From assembly GCA_033977485.1 (NCBI GenBank), contig CM066984.1, forward strand, positions 29,493,501-29,557,500: DNA of 64,000 nucleotides, given 5' to 3'. Below the pieces are notes generated by a model. That model was not told the DNA's origin and searched no databases. It was given only the letters and a program-made list of their open reading frames with translations. The position numbers and the translations under genes are program-made. Origin of the DNA: Hydrangea macrophylla (lineage: Eukaryota; Streptophyta; Magnoliopsida; Cornales; Hydrangeaceae). Below are positions 21,971 to 33,966 of the stretch, in pieces. How positions within the stretch are numbered: position 1 is the first letter of the stretch; the number at the start of each line of letters is the position of its first letter.

Positions 21971-22142
21971 TAATCTACCACTTATCAAAAGATTTCATCC
22001 CTGAAATTTGAAGTAAGTAGTACTAAAATAAAAATGGATCTTTAACTCTAGCTCCTATGAAGCTTCTCTTTGTTGTGGTGCTTCCACTGAATCATCACTA
22101 GCGAAATATCCATTTTTTTGAGATTCTTCACTCCTCAATATG
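21971..22142 (-). pseudogene. E7 polyprotein C-terminal end
   Basis: Read on the minus strand after the E5 insertion, this piece gives a decayed chromodomain-like tail: GVKNLKKMDISLVMIQWKHH, then SNFRDEIF. The pieces match the general pattern of chromovirus tails (VKxLRxKxIxLVxVxW, NFxDEI). It continues the frame present at 37587-37900, which shows that E5 split the gene. Confidence 0.7.
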
Positions 22143-22147
22143 GGATT

Positions 22148-23893
22148 TATAGGGAAAATTGTATCTTAGTGCATACCGGAATACAGGTACAGATTAAAAT
22201 TTGATCTAACAAAACTAGATCTACTTTTCGTTTGTATTACTTGCAATCAATATACATACAAAGATATGGATATAGATATACCTTTGCAATTTGTGGAATC
22301 ATTTCGAGAACTCTTCAATGATCGTTGTGACGATTTGATCCCAATCCCTTTGTTCTGACAAAGATGCGATCAGTAGAGGGACTAAACGATCTCTGATTGA
22401 CCTCAAATTTTAACAACACTTGCGTCTCGACGTCAGCTTTGTCGTGTCAAAAATTCGTGAGGTTACGATAAGTATTGAGCAGTCTGATGTACTTTATGTG
22501 AGTGTTGCCCGACACTAATGATCTTTGCTCCCAATGTGCTATTGATCTTTCAGTGCTAAAGATCTTCATTCCTATGACTCTTGGATGTGCTTGGATGCTA
22601 GGGTTTGGTAGAAACCCCTTTAGAACAAAATTGTGAAGTTTTGGAAGGGTTTGGGAAGTTTACATCCAATACGGAAACTTCTGGGAGAATAAAAGACGTG
22701 TGTATTATGTTCTGCCCGTAGTGTCTGTATTTATAAACTTTTGAACTGACCTAAGTGCCAATCGATTGCCAAAAGTGGCAATCAATTTCCTTACCAACCG
22801 ATTGCTTATCCAATCGAATGTAAGTGATGCAATCAATTGCTGCACCAATCAATTGGATCTGAACACCAATCGATTGGTTCTAACATGATCCCAAATCTCC
22901 CATTGCATTGTTCCTTCACATCCAAACATCCTTATGAGCTAAGAGTGGGACCCCTAGGTTCTTAGTTACTGGCTCCGATTAATTATCATTCTATCTAGTC
23001 AATACTCTTTAACTAAGGAATCAATAGTAATAAATTATCATTTACACCACTATAAAATGATAATTGTACTCTAGTGCATAAGAACAAAATCATACATACA
23101 TAAGCAATTACTAGACTTGTATAATATGATACAGATATCCCTTTACAAGGCAGTGTTCATATTTATCATCGGGATGTATGTTTTAAGACACTGTCGACCC
23201 AATAGATAAATACATCTTATATTCCTCGAGTATCATTCACTACGCTTGGATTACCAAACATGTCAACAAACACTTTGTTAACAAGGCTGGCCTAGCTCTC
23301 GGTAATCACTCCTAGTGAGATTCTCCAGGGAATACTTACTCTTTGTTTTATAGAAGATGGTAGAATTCCATCTTGACAATATATGTTCCCAACGTTGCAT
23401 ACTTGATTATCCAAGATACCCAGGTGTTGATCTCACTGATTGGTAAGTTAAAGCAACCAAGCATACAAATTGTGTCCATAATTATCTCAGGATTAAGGAC
23501 ATGTATCCCTATACAAGTTTGAGTTCCTATTGACGGTGATAACATTTTGGTGTCAATAGGTTTAACTCATGTCCGTCAATGCACCTCTTGCACTAGCGTA
23601 TTAACCAAGAGTGAAAGACTCTTATGAATGAGATTCATCATTTTACCCCATAGACGTTAATCATGCTGCAGTGTACACCTGATAAGCTATCCAGACTTAT
23701 CATCCACTGTGACCTTTTTGAAACAAGAAGGATTTGTGATTTATATCTCACATGTGTAATCACATACACAAATGAATCACATGCAATGATGTTTAAGGAT
23801 AATAGTCTAATATTCATCTCATGAACAAATATACATAAATGCATTATGATATTCCATTGTCTACCTAACTAGTTTGAGGGCATATTCCCAACA
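22148..23893 (-). repeat. E5 3' LTR
   Basis: It pairs with 35861-37581. It ends …CCCAACA on the plus strand and has a mutated outer end (TATAGGG instead of TGAAGGG). A CAATCGATTG cluster lies at 22757-22880. Confidence 0.9.
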
Positions 23894-23910
23894 AACTCTC
23901 ACTTGCACTC
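23894..23910 (-). other. E5 polypurine tract
   Basis: The minus strand reads GAGTGCAAGTGAGAGTT directly before the 3' LTR start TGTTGGG. Confidence 0.7.
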
Positions 23911-23931
23911 ATAACCAAATAGTGTTAAAAA

Positions 23932-24129
23932 CTAACACCAGCATTGTCTACGTGACTTGTCAAAATTCTTAACCTGTAAGGTTTTGCATAGGGACTGATG
24001 ATCATCGACTGAAACAATCCATAGTAGAACATCTTCATGTTGTACTATATCCCTAGACAAAAAGACATCACCAAACATGTATCCAGTGCGGCTAATTCGA
24101 ACGTTGTCCAAAACACCATCGTCTAGCAT
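23932..24129 (-). pseudogene. E5 RNase H C-terminal remnant
   Basis: LSRDIVQHEDVLLWIVSVDD followed by SLCKTLQ lies where a Copia polyprotein ends. It fits the pattern of its tail (RDIVxxGDVxVxKVxxxDNxADPxTKxL). The frame stops just before the polypurine tract. Nothing upstream in the next kilobase keeps an open frame. Confidence 0.6.
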
Positions 24130-25147
24130 ATATCTACTAGTTCTTTCTTAAGCCGTAGATAATATGTACGTTATGATAGTTCAGTGAACTGAACTTTCGT
24201 TTGGACTGATATTTGTGAACAAACTCAACGGTATAACAGAAATCCCATACCGAACATCACATATAAGGTTTATCAATAGCCTAGGCTTATGATACACCTT
24301 TCATGCGACCTCTTTCATCTTGCGTCCTAAGATACAAGTCTTGAAAGAGCAATATGTTATGTTCAAAGGTGAACAAACTTTATCAAAATGTTCTACGTTG
24401 AATCTAGCTAGTAACTTTCTAATATAGAGTGTGAGATAATCTCATTATCTTAACTTTCCGATCTTGAATGAGCATAATCCAAAGAGTATAGCTCACCTCA
24501 CCGAGATCACAAATATTAAGTATACTGTAAAAACTTAGACTTAACCATTGATAATGATCCTTTAACATCTCACAATGATAAAGATGTAATCAATATGAGG
24601 AACCATAATCACCACTATACTTCCTTTACGCAAGGATCCTTTCATCCATTTAAGCTACATCCATACTTTAGATGAATCTAAAGTATTTTGACCAACATGT
24701 CAAAATAGATGTCCTTTTCTCTAAATGATTGCTTAAGTCCGTAGACTTATTCATCACAAAACTTCAATGTATAAGAGGATTTCAGCATTGTTGAGGATTC
24801 TCCCACTACAATGAAGTACTGGTGAAGGAACAGATGAAGTCGTAGTAAATTTCAGTTCTATATTATAGATCGCTTTGAGATATAAATAACTTTACTCTTT
24901 AATATTATCTTTCCTTTGCAAAACTTGGTTCCCAACCAACTTTTGTTTTCCCTAGAAATATTATGGTTCCATCGAGAAAATCCAAGGAACAGTAATAACT
25001 CTAAATAACTCATCTCATGACCCAGTCATGTCTAAAAGAAAATAGTTCCTTCTACTTGCTACACCATCCCGTGGAGGCACAATAGGCACAGATGATCGAG
25101 AAAGAATCTCATTCTTATCTCATATAGACAATAAATGCATTAGACAT
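24130..25147 (-). pseudogene. E5 pol remnant, heavily decayed
   Basis: By position this should hold Copia RT and RNase H. No frame stays open for more than about 60 codons and I can recognise no catalytic motif. The stretch ends at the CACTA insertion, with its TSD CAT at 25145-25147. Confidence 0.45.
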
Positions 25148-25600
25148 CACTACACCAGAATAGCCGATTTGTCACGGTTCTGGACAGTGACAAAGGCCCT
25201 TTGTCACGGTTAGTGTCCGTGACATTTTCGGGTGTGACAAAAAAACTTGTCACCGTCCAATACCGTGACAAATGGCCTTTGTCACGGTTCATTTCTCACA
25301 CTTTAAAAGTGACATTTCACTTCCAATTGTCACGGTTTTGTCACTGTTTAAAACAGTGACAATTTATTTATTTGTCACGGTCGGTAACAGTGACAATATT
25401 TAGTATTTGTCACATTATTTGTCACGGTTTTAGACCATGACAATTTATGGAATTAATCACACTCTTTGTTACGGTTTTCAGCTGTGACAATTATTTATAG
25501 CAGTGACTAATATGTAAAAATAATGTCACGGTGTTCTTTAATTATCACTGTTCTAATTGTCACGGTATGGAACAGTGACAATTAAATAAAAAAAATTTAA
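25148..25600. repeat. E6 left subterminal repeat region
   Basis: At least eight TTGTCACGG copies (near 25169, 25200, 25277, 25328, 25373, 25419, 25526 and 25558) alternate with CCGTGACA or CAGTGACAA in the opposite sense, so many pairs could form hairpins. The right end has the same motifs at 31979-32185. Confidence 0.85.
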
Positions 25601-26659
25601 AATAGTTTTTGCAAGAATCCACCATATTATTTTTGGTACCTGACACAATATAAACACCAATAACAAAAATTGCAATTCGATACAACAACCTATTATAAAC
25701 ACAAATTGTAAGATCACCAATTATTAGTTTGCTCACATAAGAAAAAAGCCAAACACATGACTTTAGCAATCCAACAACCTAATATAAGATGACAAGCATT
25801 ACATATAAAGTTATTGTCTAAAATAAATCTATGGACTTACTCTAGCAATCCAAAAACCTAATATAAGATGACAACCATTACAGAGAAAGTCATTATCTAA
25901 AATAAATCTATGAAGTCCATAGATAATCGTCATCTTCGTCATACGCCTCTGGGCCATGTTGCTACGGCTTCCTACGCTTCTCCTCCTCAATGTTAACATT
26001 GTGCAAGGTAGTCTCCTCGCATTCATCTAACTCCATGTCAGGAAGAACGACTTCAAGAGCCTCGCACTGATCCCTCATCATTTATTGCCTTGAACTGGTC
26101 TGTGAGTATAAAAACCACAAAGACAAAGATTAGCCAATTATGACACAAGTTTAAAGATCAGATTTCAAAGCTACAATTCACTGGCTCCAGAAATCCCATA
26201 TTACCTTTCTATTTCTTTTCTTTTCTTTTCTTTTTTCCTTCTATTCTTGTGAGTGTGTTTATGGAACTACCTTTACAGTTAAAAAAAACCAAATATAACC
26301 TTTTATACCATAATCATGGCAAAATAGTGAAAAAGCTCACAACAAAATACAATATTATAAGGCATATTTTTTTATTAATCATGAAGCTCCTACTCCAAAC
26401 GTTGTAAACATTCACAACATAGATGAGAGGCGAATCATTTATGATTTATGACGGGCAATCTTATTTTAAATGCTTTTTTAAATGCCAAGTATTAATCTCT
26501 ACACCTTCAAAAAAATAAAGGATCTCATAAGGCATTTCATTAGAATCGGACTAACAGTATTCAACATTATGCTAGAAAAAATATAGACTAGCACCTGCAA
26601 ATTCCATACATTTAACATATAGTCAGTATTGGACGTGTGCACGTGTTGTGCTCTGCCGT

Positions 26660-27570
26660 GCATGTGTGCAGTACACGTTTGCTATCGGGCACGCTGCCTA
26701 TGTGAGTGCACTTGCTGCTTGTGCGTGCACTTGCTGCTTGTGCGTGTGCACGTATGCTGCCTGCCCATGCTGTGCTAAGCAGTGGGTCGCCAAAATGGTG
26801 GCACAAAGGGCTGCCTATGTGATGCACGCATGCTGCCGGGCACGCTGCCTATGCGCGTGGGCGTGCTGCCTGTGCGCGTGCAAGTGTGCTGTATGTGTGC
26901 TTGCTGTGCTGCCTATGTACGTGCGTGCACTTGCTGCTTGTGTGTGTGCACGTATGCTGCCTGCCCATGCTGTGCTGAGCAGTGGGTTGCCAAAATGGTC
27001 GCAAAAAGGGCTGCCTATGTGATGCACGCGTACTGCCGGGCACGCTGCCCATGCGCGTGCACGTGCTGCCTATGCGCGTGCAAGTGTTATGTATGTGCGT
27101 GTGCTGTACTACCTATGTGCGTGCGTGCACTTGCTACTTGTGCGTGTGTACGTAAGCTGCCTGCCCATGCTGTGCTGAGCAGTGGGTTGCCAAAATGGTC
27201 GCAAAAAGGGCTGCATATGTGATGCACACGTGCTGCCGGGCACGCTGCCCATGCGCGTGCGCGTGCTGCCTGTGCGCGTGCAAGTGCGCTGTATGTGCGC
27301 GTGTTGTACTGCCTATATGCATGCGTGTACTTGCTACTTGTGTGTGTGCATGTATGCTGCCTGCCAATGCTGTGCTGAGCAGTGGGTTGCCAAAATGGTC
27401 ACAAAAAGGGCTGCCTATGTGATGCACGCGTGCTGCCGGGCACGCTGCCTATGCGCGTGCGCGTGCTGCCTGTGCGCGTGCCAGTGTGCTGTATGTGCGA
27501 GTGCTGTGCTGCGTATGTGCGTGCTTGCACTTGTTGCTTGTGCGCGTGCTGTGCTGCCGTGCGCGTGATT
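26660..27570. repeat. 200-bp GC-rich minisatellite in E6
   Basis: The landmark AGCAGTGGGT recurs at 26778, 26978, 27178 and 27378, an exact 200-bp period, and a decayed partial copy lies at 27715-27780. Units are rich in alternating GTGCGTGC. Because 200 is not a multiple of three, similar Cys/Ala-rich peptides appear in all frames on both strands; these are not genes. Confidence 0.9.
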
Positions 27571-27899
27571 ATTTTTCTTGCATTCTACTCTTCCCAGCTT
27601 GAAATGAAACAAAAAGCCACACAGATGTGCCTAATCATCAAGTGTGTTGTCTGTGCGCGTGTTATGCTGCCGTGCATCATGTGTATGTGTGTTGTGCACG
27701 AATGCTGTGTTGTTCTGGGTAGTGGGCAAATGCAGAAGGGAGGCAAAAGGGGTTGCCCATGTGATGCATGCGTGCCAAGCACACTCCTTATGTTTGTGCT
27801 CGTGCTCGTGCACGTGCACGTGCACGGCCTGTGCACGTGTTGTGCACTGTAGTGAATGTGTGCAGTGCAGGTGTGCTGTGCATGTGAGTTATGCGCGTG

Positions 27900-29480
27900 C
27901 TGCTGTGCTGTGCATGTGTGACTGAAGTGAAAATAAGTGAAGCAAAAATAAGTGAAGCAAAAACAAGTGAAGCAAATTATAAAAACTGAAGCGAAAATAA
28001 GTGAAGCAAAAACAAATTGAAATGAGCTCAATGGACCATAAAATTAAGTTATTGTACATCCCACAACTATTTTAGTAGATACAGTTACTCCTATTTACAA
28101 TCAAGCATGCCTTTTAACATGATCGGTACAAGCATCATATAGCTGACCAAGAATAGTTTTGACAAGCAACGAATAAAATATACCCAAAAAGATTACTCAC
28201 AAAAATTAAGGATGTAGTAGCTCAAATGGTGAAGTTTCAAAAAGATTACTCTCACTTCAAAAACAAACATAACAAAAGGGAAGTTTCAACACCAAGCAAG
28301 CTTCCATATATATATATGTATATATATAAATATATTTCAAAAGTACATTAATAAGAAGTTAACTACAAGCTTTCTCATACAGTGTTTTCTGCACCATCTG
28401 TGACTCAACCATTAGAATATCACATTTATTTGGAATGGTTATAGACCCAGGATTAAGTTGCAAACCATAATTGACTCAACCATTAGAATGCCACACTAAG
28501 AAACCTCTAAAAAACCATTAAGCCTACCAGAGTTCCTTATATCAAGCACCAAGAGTGCAACCCCAAAAGCAAAGGATTGCAAATGAAACCAAAACCCCAC
28601 AGAATCAGTTTCATTCCTCACATTTTTAAGTTACCAAAACAGATTTAATTAAACTGAAGGCAAAGATCCTCTTAAAAAAAAAAAAAAAAAAAAAAGCTGG
28701 ATAGTGAATTCAAACTAAGATTCAAGCTTAAAATGCGTTAAATTGGCACTGACCAAACAGTCAAATAATGACCAAAGTTGTTAATATGTTCGCAACTTGA
28801 GTTGGGAAAGTAGTAAAACACTGACCCTTATCTTTGATTTACTTAGCTTAAAGTGATATTGACATTCAGTAGAACAAATATTTTTTGTTTGCTGAAACTA
28901 CAACTACAACTCTTTTAGTTTGCTAAAACTACAACTTAGACTTTCAATATTTGTGATATCAAGAACATGTGGTTTCTGGTTAGGTTTGGACAAAGTCTTA
29001 GTTAGATTTACAAAACTACCACTTCGAACATATAAAACTTGCAATAGGGTCAGCTTCAAATGAAAATAATTGTCTTAGAAATTCACATGCTATTTCTTTT
29101 TCTTCTAGACCCATAACTGATATTAAAAGCAAAATCGAAAAACTAATATTCAAGGCACATTAGCATTGATTGTGGGCATATTAATTTCTGTTACCATTAT
29201 TTTGCACTATTTTTTAGAGACATCTTGCACTATCAATCATAATTCATATCCAATCCGGCCAAGTCTCCAAGGAGGAACAAATCTTTTAGCTTAACAGGTT
29301 GGACATAGTTTATCATGTGTTGTGGAAATGTGTACAATCAAACATGGGAGAAGTTATGTAAATGGTTATAATACATATAAGAGAATAAGGAAAATGACGA
29401 GCAAAATAGGAAAGAAAAGAGAACAAGTCTAGAAATTAATTAGACATTTTGAATATTGTGAGTCATTTTCCTTCCTTTAT
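27900..29480. other. E6 interior, non-coding
   Basis: This is AT-rich sequence with GAAGCAAAAATAAGT-type short repeats (27925-28020), a TA microsatellite (28305-28335) and an A run (28673-28695). I see no gene. Confidence 0.5.
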
Positions 29481-30607
29481 TCAATACTAGCAATTGCCCG
29501 TGCCCCCACACAAAAACAAAGAAAACATTTATCAAATTGAGCAGCCAATCAAAAAATTAACCAAATGGGATGAAGGATTCAATCGCACAATTCACCATAT
29601 ATATATATATGTAAATATATCATGTCCACATCACAATTCAATAATTTCAATCAACACATACGTTAGTAGTATGAACTATGTCAAGACTCAAGAATAACAT
29701 TCATTACTTCTACCTCAACTATAAACTTAAAAATAAAGAATTTCCATAACTATAATGCAAAGACACGGCAAGAATTTCCATGCATACAAATGCCGTCCAA
29801 CCTAATCTTTGTTTGGTTCGTGGCTTTAGTAAGGATAAAGAAAGGAGTAATACTATATTTCCCAAATGGTTCCCAAACAGATGTGGCAGTTGTAGCCCCA
29901 CTTGATTTTGATTGGAGGTGTATGATGAAGTAGCCCCGGCCACTACTGAAGGTGGTCCCACTGTGTTTTGGAACCATTTGGGACTGGAAGCATAACATTG
30001 CTCTAAAGAAAGGAAAAAGAAAACAAAAGAAAGCTATTTCCCTTTTGTTTTCCCACAAGTTACATAGTATTTAAAGTTCCAGAATACTACACTAATCTAT
30101 GTAGAAAAGAAGTAAGCCGGATCACAAAATTCACCTTACTTTTTATTATTATTTTTTTTATTATCTAGCTTGCAATATCTATAACTTTTTGAACAACATC
30201 TTAGCCTAGATGGTAAAGAGGCTCTCTATGCCATGCTAATACCAGGGTTTGAACATTGACCCCCTCTCCCGGGTCCTGACACTTATGCCCTAGCACGAGA
30301 CCACTACACTAAACGATAAAAAAAAAACAAAAAAACACCTACCTTCTTTTTTAAGTTAAGAAAATAATGCTTAAATTAACTCCCAAAGAATAATGTTCTA
30401 GTTCTCAAATTTGTATCCAAAACTTGATTCCCAACACACGTGTCAATGGGGAATCACTAATATATATGTGTAAGTATTTTCAGAAGGTGCCATTATTAAA
30501 GAATACATTAAATTTGTGAAAAATAATATAAATAAAATAATGAAAATTCTCAGAAGGTTGCACGTGGCAGAAGCTTTCGCTTCTGCTTTCATATAGATAT
30601 ATTAGAT
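29481..30607. mobile_element. Possible Helitron-like insertion in E6
   Basis: The left part begins TCAATACTAGCAATTGCCCG. The right part has an 8-bp-stem hairpin, GCAGAAGCTTTCGCTTCTGC (30571-30590), about 15 nt before ATATATTAG. A TC start and a hairpin near the 3' end fit Helitrons. However, the last bases are TTAG rather than CTRR, and the flanking A and T are not found. This is a weak call. Confidence 0.25.
29845..30003. mobile_element. 159-bp MITE with 9-bp TSD (Mutator-like)
   Basis: The ends are inverted: GAGTAATACTATATTTCCC on the left and GAGCAATGTTATGCTTCC (reverse strand) on the right, with inner arms CCCAAATGGTTCC. The 9-bp duplication TAAAGAAAG is exact at 29836-29844 and 30004-30012. 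Nine bases is the Mutator signature. It has no coding capacity. Confidence 0.85.
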
Positions 30608-31639
30608 TCATCGAAACTTTGTAATACCACAACTCAAGTCCACCTGTGCATCCAAACGAAATTGCCAAACTTGTCATGACCTATAACTTGCACTAATTAA
30701 CAAATAACACAACCTATAATTTGTATCCAACTTTAGTGCGCTTTTTTCATTTACCAAACACAAACTAAATCAATGAAAAATCAACATGCTAGAAGCTCAA
30801 TGCGAAACAACAAAGGATCTTTGGGGAAAGATTGAGCCATGGAATTCATTGATTCAATTCGTCATTTGATTTCGAAAGCCCGTATTAGAAAAGATATAAA
30901 GAGGAAAAACTCCTATAAGTATTAGATTTTGATTATCAATGTCAAGCTATCTGAATTAGGAAAAACAGTGAAAGTGGTTTACCTCACATGGTAAAGGCAA
31001 CAAGCGTGACTTGTGGAAAATAGAGCACTCTCTCTCCATTTCGTGGAATGTCCACCAGCCGCCCAGCGGCCTCGCACATGCTTCCCCATAGCTCCGTAGG
31101 AATATCATCCCTTCCATAACTTAATAAGAAACACTAAAATTTGCAGATTTGAAGCTCCAAACTCACTAAAATTATAAAATTTACACAAAATACTAGCTTC
31201 AAACAATAAAAATCAAGCACATTTGCAGATCTGATGCTCCAGACTCAATAATTTTTAATTCTAAAACAACCCACAAACTATTTTTGAAAATGCAGCAAAC
31301 CCAGGAGCTACTTACACAAAAAAAAATTGTAGACAGAGAGAAAGAGATTTGACCTGTTGAGGGACACACAGAGGAGAGACAATAATGTAAGAGACCACAA
31401 ATTGTAGCTAACAGATGGATCTTCAAAAAAGAACCCAAAATAATACCTTGACTGTGAAATCATAAATGGAGATGGGAACAACTTCAGCCATATTTGGAGA
31501 AGACGAAGCTGGGTATCTGTAGAACAATAAGGAGGCAAGACCTAGAACCGGAAGAGATGCCTAGTTGGTGAATCTTCACATATACATTTTACTCAAGAAT
31601 GATCCGGTAAAAGGGGTTTTGAAAAGGGATTTAAACCCT

Positions 31640-31765
31640 AATTTTCCATAAGGGGAGGGGGGTGAATGCGGAGTGGGGGTGGTGGTGGGGGTGGTGGTGT
31701 CGGCAGGGGGGGAGGTGGTGATGCTGGTGGCGTGGGTGTGGTGGTAGCGCTGGGAAGGGAAGGAG
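31640..31765. repeat. G-rich tract in E6
   Basis: The plus strand is made of GGGGAGGGGGG, GGGGGTGGTGGTGGGGGTGG and similar blocks. Several G3-6 runs are close enough to form a G-quadruplex. It lies about 470 bp from the right end of E6. Confidence 0.7.
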
Positions 31766-32999
31766 AGGGGAAGGGCAACTAGGAGAGAAACAGAGAATTG
31801 AGAGTGTGAGATGAGAAATAAGAGGGGGTAGGAGTGAAGAAAGAAGAAGAAAGAAGTTTATGATTAAAATAAAAAGACTCATTAAAGATACAATAATACC
31901 GAGCGTGTCCTGGAAACAGGGTGCCAAAACATAAGAGAGGGAAGATATGAAAATAGAACCGCCAAAATTTTCTTATAAATTTGTCATGGTTTGAACCGTG
32001 ACTATATCTTTTATGTAATTGTTTTAAATCTTGACAAAATTGGTCACGGTCAAAATCCGTGACAAAATTGTGTTTTGTCACTGTTAATAACTGTGACTAA
32101 ATTTGTCACAGTTCTATGCGGTGACAAACTCAACTGTCACAGTCATTGGCGGTGACAACATTTGTCACAGTTCTGGACAGTGACAAACGACGCGAAAGTA
32201 AGCGTGACAATTCGGCCAATTTGGTGTAGTGCATATTACTCACCATTTTGATCAAATCAAAAGGCAATGATAATCTATTACCAATAACTCCTCATTCCAA
32301 ACCTTTTGAATTTCGTCAGAAGATTGAGGATGAAGATGCAATAGGTAAATCTAGAGTAGCCAAAACTATTTTGTAACTCTAATGTTTATTAGCCCGCATA
32401 CGTGAGTATGCCCTAATTCTAATAAGCCTTCAGTTGTGTAATCTCTCAAAAGGAAAGTCACCTGGTCATATTACCCTTTAAATAGGATTGACAAATAGGT
32501 AGTGGTCTTATCAACCAAATGAGTTTAGGATCCAATCCTTTACTCCCTATTTATCCTATTTAGATTAATATGATCTAGCCTAACCAAAGGTTTATAGAAT
32601 TAGTTGAAGGTTCTATATTTTAGGTGGTAAAATACCCATGAATTATTTAAATACTATGTTAGATAATATATTAGAAACAATAGTAAATAGGTAAGATACT
32701 TGCTTGACAAGTTATTAGATCACATTAAAAGAACACTTTCTTTTAATCAACAATTTCAGTTGCAAAATCAAAAGAATAATTATTATTTATTAATTCAAAA
32801 CTGAAATTCATCTAACAACTCCATAAGTTTTATTACAATATAAAACTACTAATCTAATAGCAACTCTTACATCAGATCCCAAAAGCAGTCAAGATCTTTA
32901 AATCACTGCGCATTCTTATTTTTCCAATCTCCTGCAACAATTACAAATATAATCAGAAAATTTAGAATCAGTGCCCCAAGTGTTTGAAGTATCAGTTTT

Positions 33000-33966
33000 T
33001 CAACTTACTTCAAAAACTAGTGATTGGATCATACCCTGCCTTTTGGCAGTCAAGTATTCCACACAGTTCCTTTTCTAATGCCCTCTCACTCCACAATGGA
33101 AACAAAATTCTTTTGGCACAACACCAGCCTTTTCCTTTTCATGTCTTGCCTTCTTCCCAATAGTTGGGTTAGGTTCACCTATCCTCGAGCCTTGCTTCTT
33201 TTCCTCTAAACTTATGCCCTTAGGCTTAGTTCCAGAAGATGAAGCCATTCTAATGTTCTGAACATTTAACACCTCTTTGACTGTATCCTACGTTGCCTCA
33301 AGAGAGCTCATCAATTCACTTGTTGAAAAAAAAAAAAACAGTTTTACTCATTTTAAAAACCCTTTTAAATTGAGTGAATGATGAATGCAACGAATGCAAG
33401 ATTATGTCAACTTGAGTCTCACCATCAATGTCGAAACCTAGAACTTCTAGTACTTTAAAATAAGTAATCATTTTAAAAACCTTCTATCTTATTGAGGTTC
33501 CTTCCAATATTCTGGTGTCCATGACTAACTCCAAGGCTCTAAGCCTTGTACTTTGGCTCAGTTCTTCAAATATCTCCTCGAGGTTCAATATTATAGCACG
33601 GGCAGTGATAAAAGGTTGATATTGCTGCTTCAACATATCAGACAAAGAGTCTAAGATGCTAGAGCGACCTATACCATCAACTTTTATCCACTGCCAATAT
33701 TGATCCACAAGATTTGTTGGGGTGTCACAGCTTGGAATAGGTGGACAGGGAATGGTAATAACATATTTTCATCCATTAGCAGTTAATAATTCATCAAGTT
33801 CTAGTTTCCATTCAACGTAGTTATTTCCAATTAGTTTATTCTGGATCATGGTTATATCATGTGGGCCAGACGTAATGAATTTGAAATATAAATAATATAA
33901 CAGAATTACAATATGGAAATCATGAATATGACAATTTATATGATACATTGGAATTCCCTTAACCAA
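33000..33966 (-). pseudogene. E5 gag remnant (Copia)
   Basis: Three minus-strand pieces in order resemble Copia gag: NKLIGNNYVEWKLELDELL (33769-33966), SLSDMLKQQYQPFITARAI with EIFEEL and ALELVMDTRILEGTSIR (33484-33708), and a basic tail ending EFCFHCGVRGH (33075-33272). The last is the first half of the CCHC zinc knuckle. Stops and frame changes separate the pieces. Confidence 0.75.

Larger units (their letters stand above)
25148..32231. mobile_element. E6: CACTA (En/Spm-type) DNA transposon, non-autonomous
   Basis: The ends are inverted repeats, CACTACACCAGAATAGCC at the left and CACTACACCAAATTGGCC (reverse strand) at the right. CAT is duplicated at 25145-25147 and 32232-32234. Both subterminal regions are full of TTTGTCACGGT and its complement, as expected for the transposase-binding motifs of this superfamily. 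In 7084 bp I find no transposase frame, only a 200-bp minisatellite, a MITE and non-coding sequence, so it must depend on a partner element. Confidence 0.9.

Noticed and set aside
26648..27568. Long Cys/Ala-rich ORFs on both strands, looking like a metallothionein or cysteine-rich secreted protein family
   Set aside because: They are translations of the 200-bp minisatellite, appear in several frames and both strands, and lack a conserved start or signal peptide.
25148..32231. A CACTA transposase gene inside E6
   Set aside because: I looked for a long frame on both strands and found none; only repeats and short frames are present.
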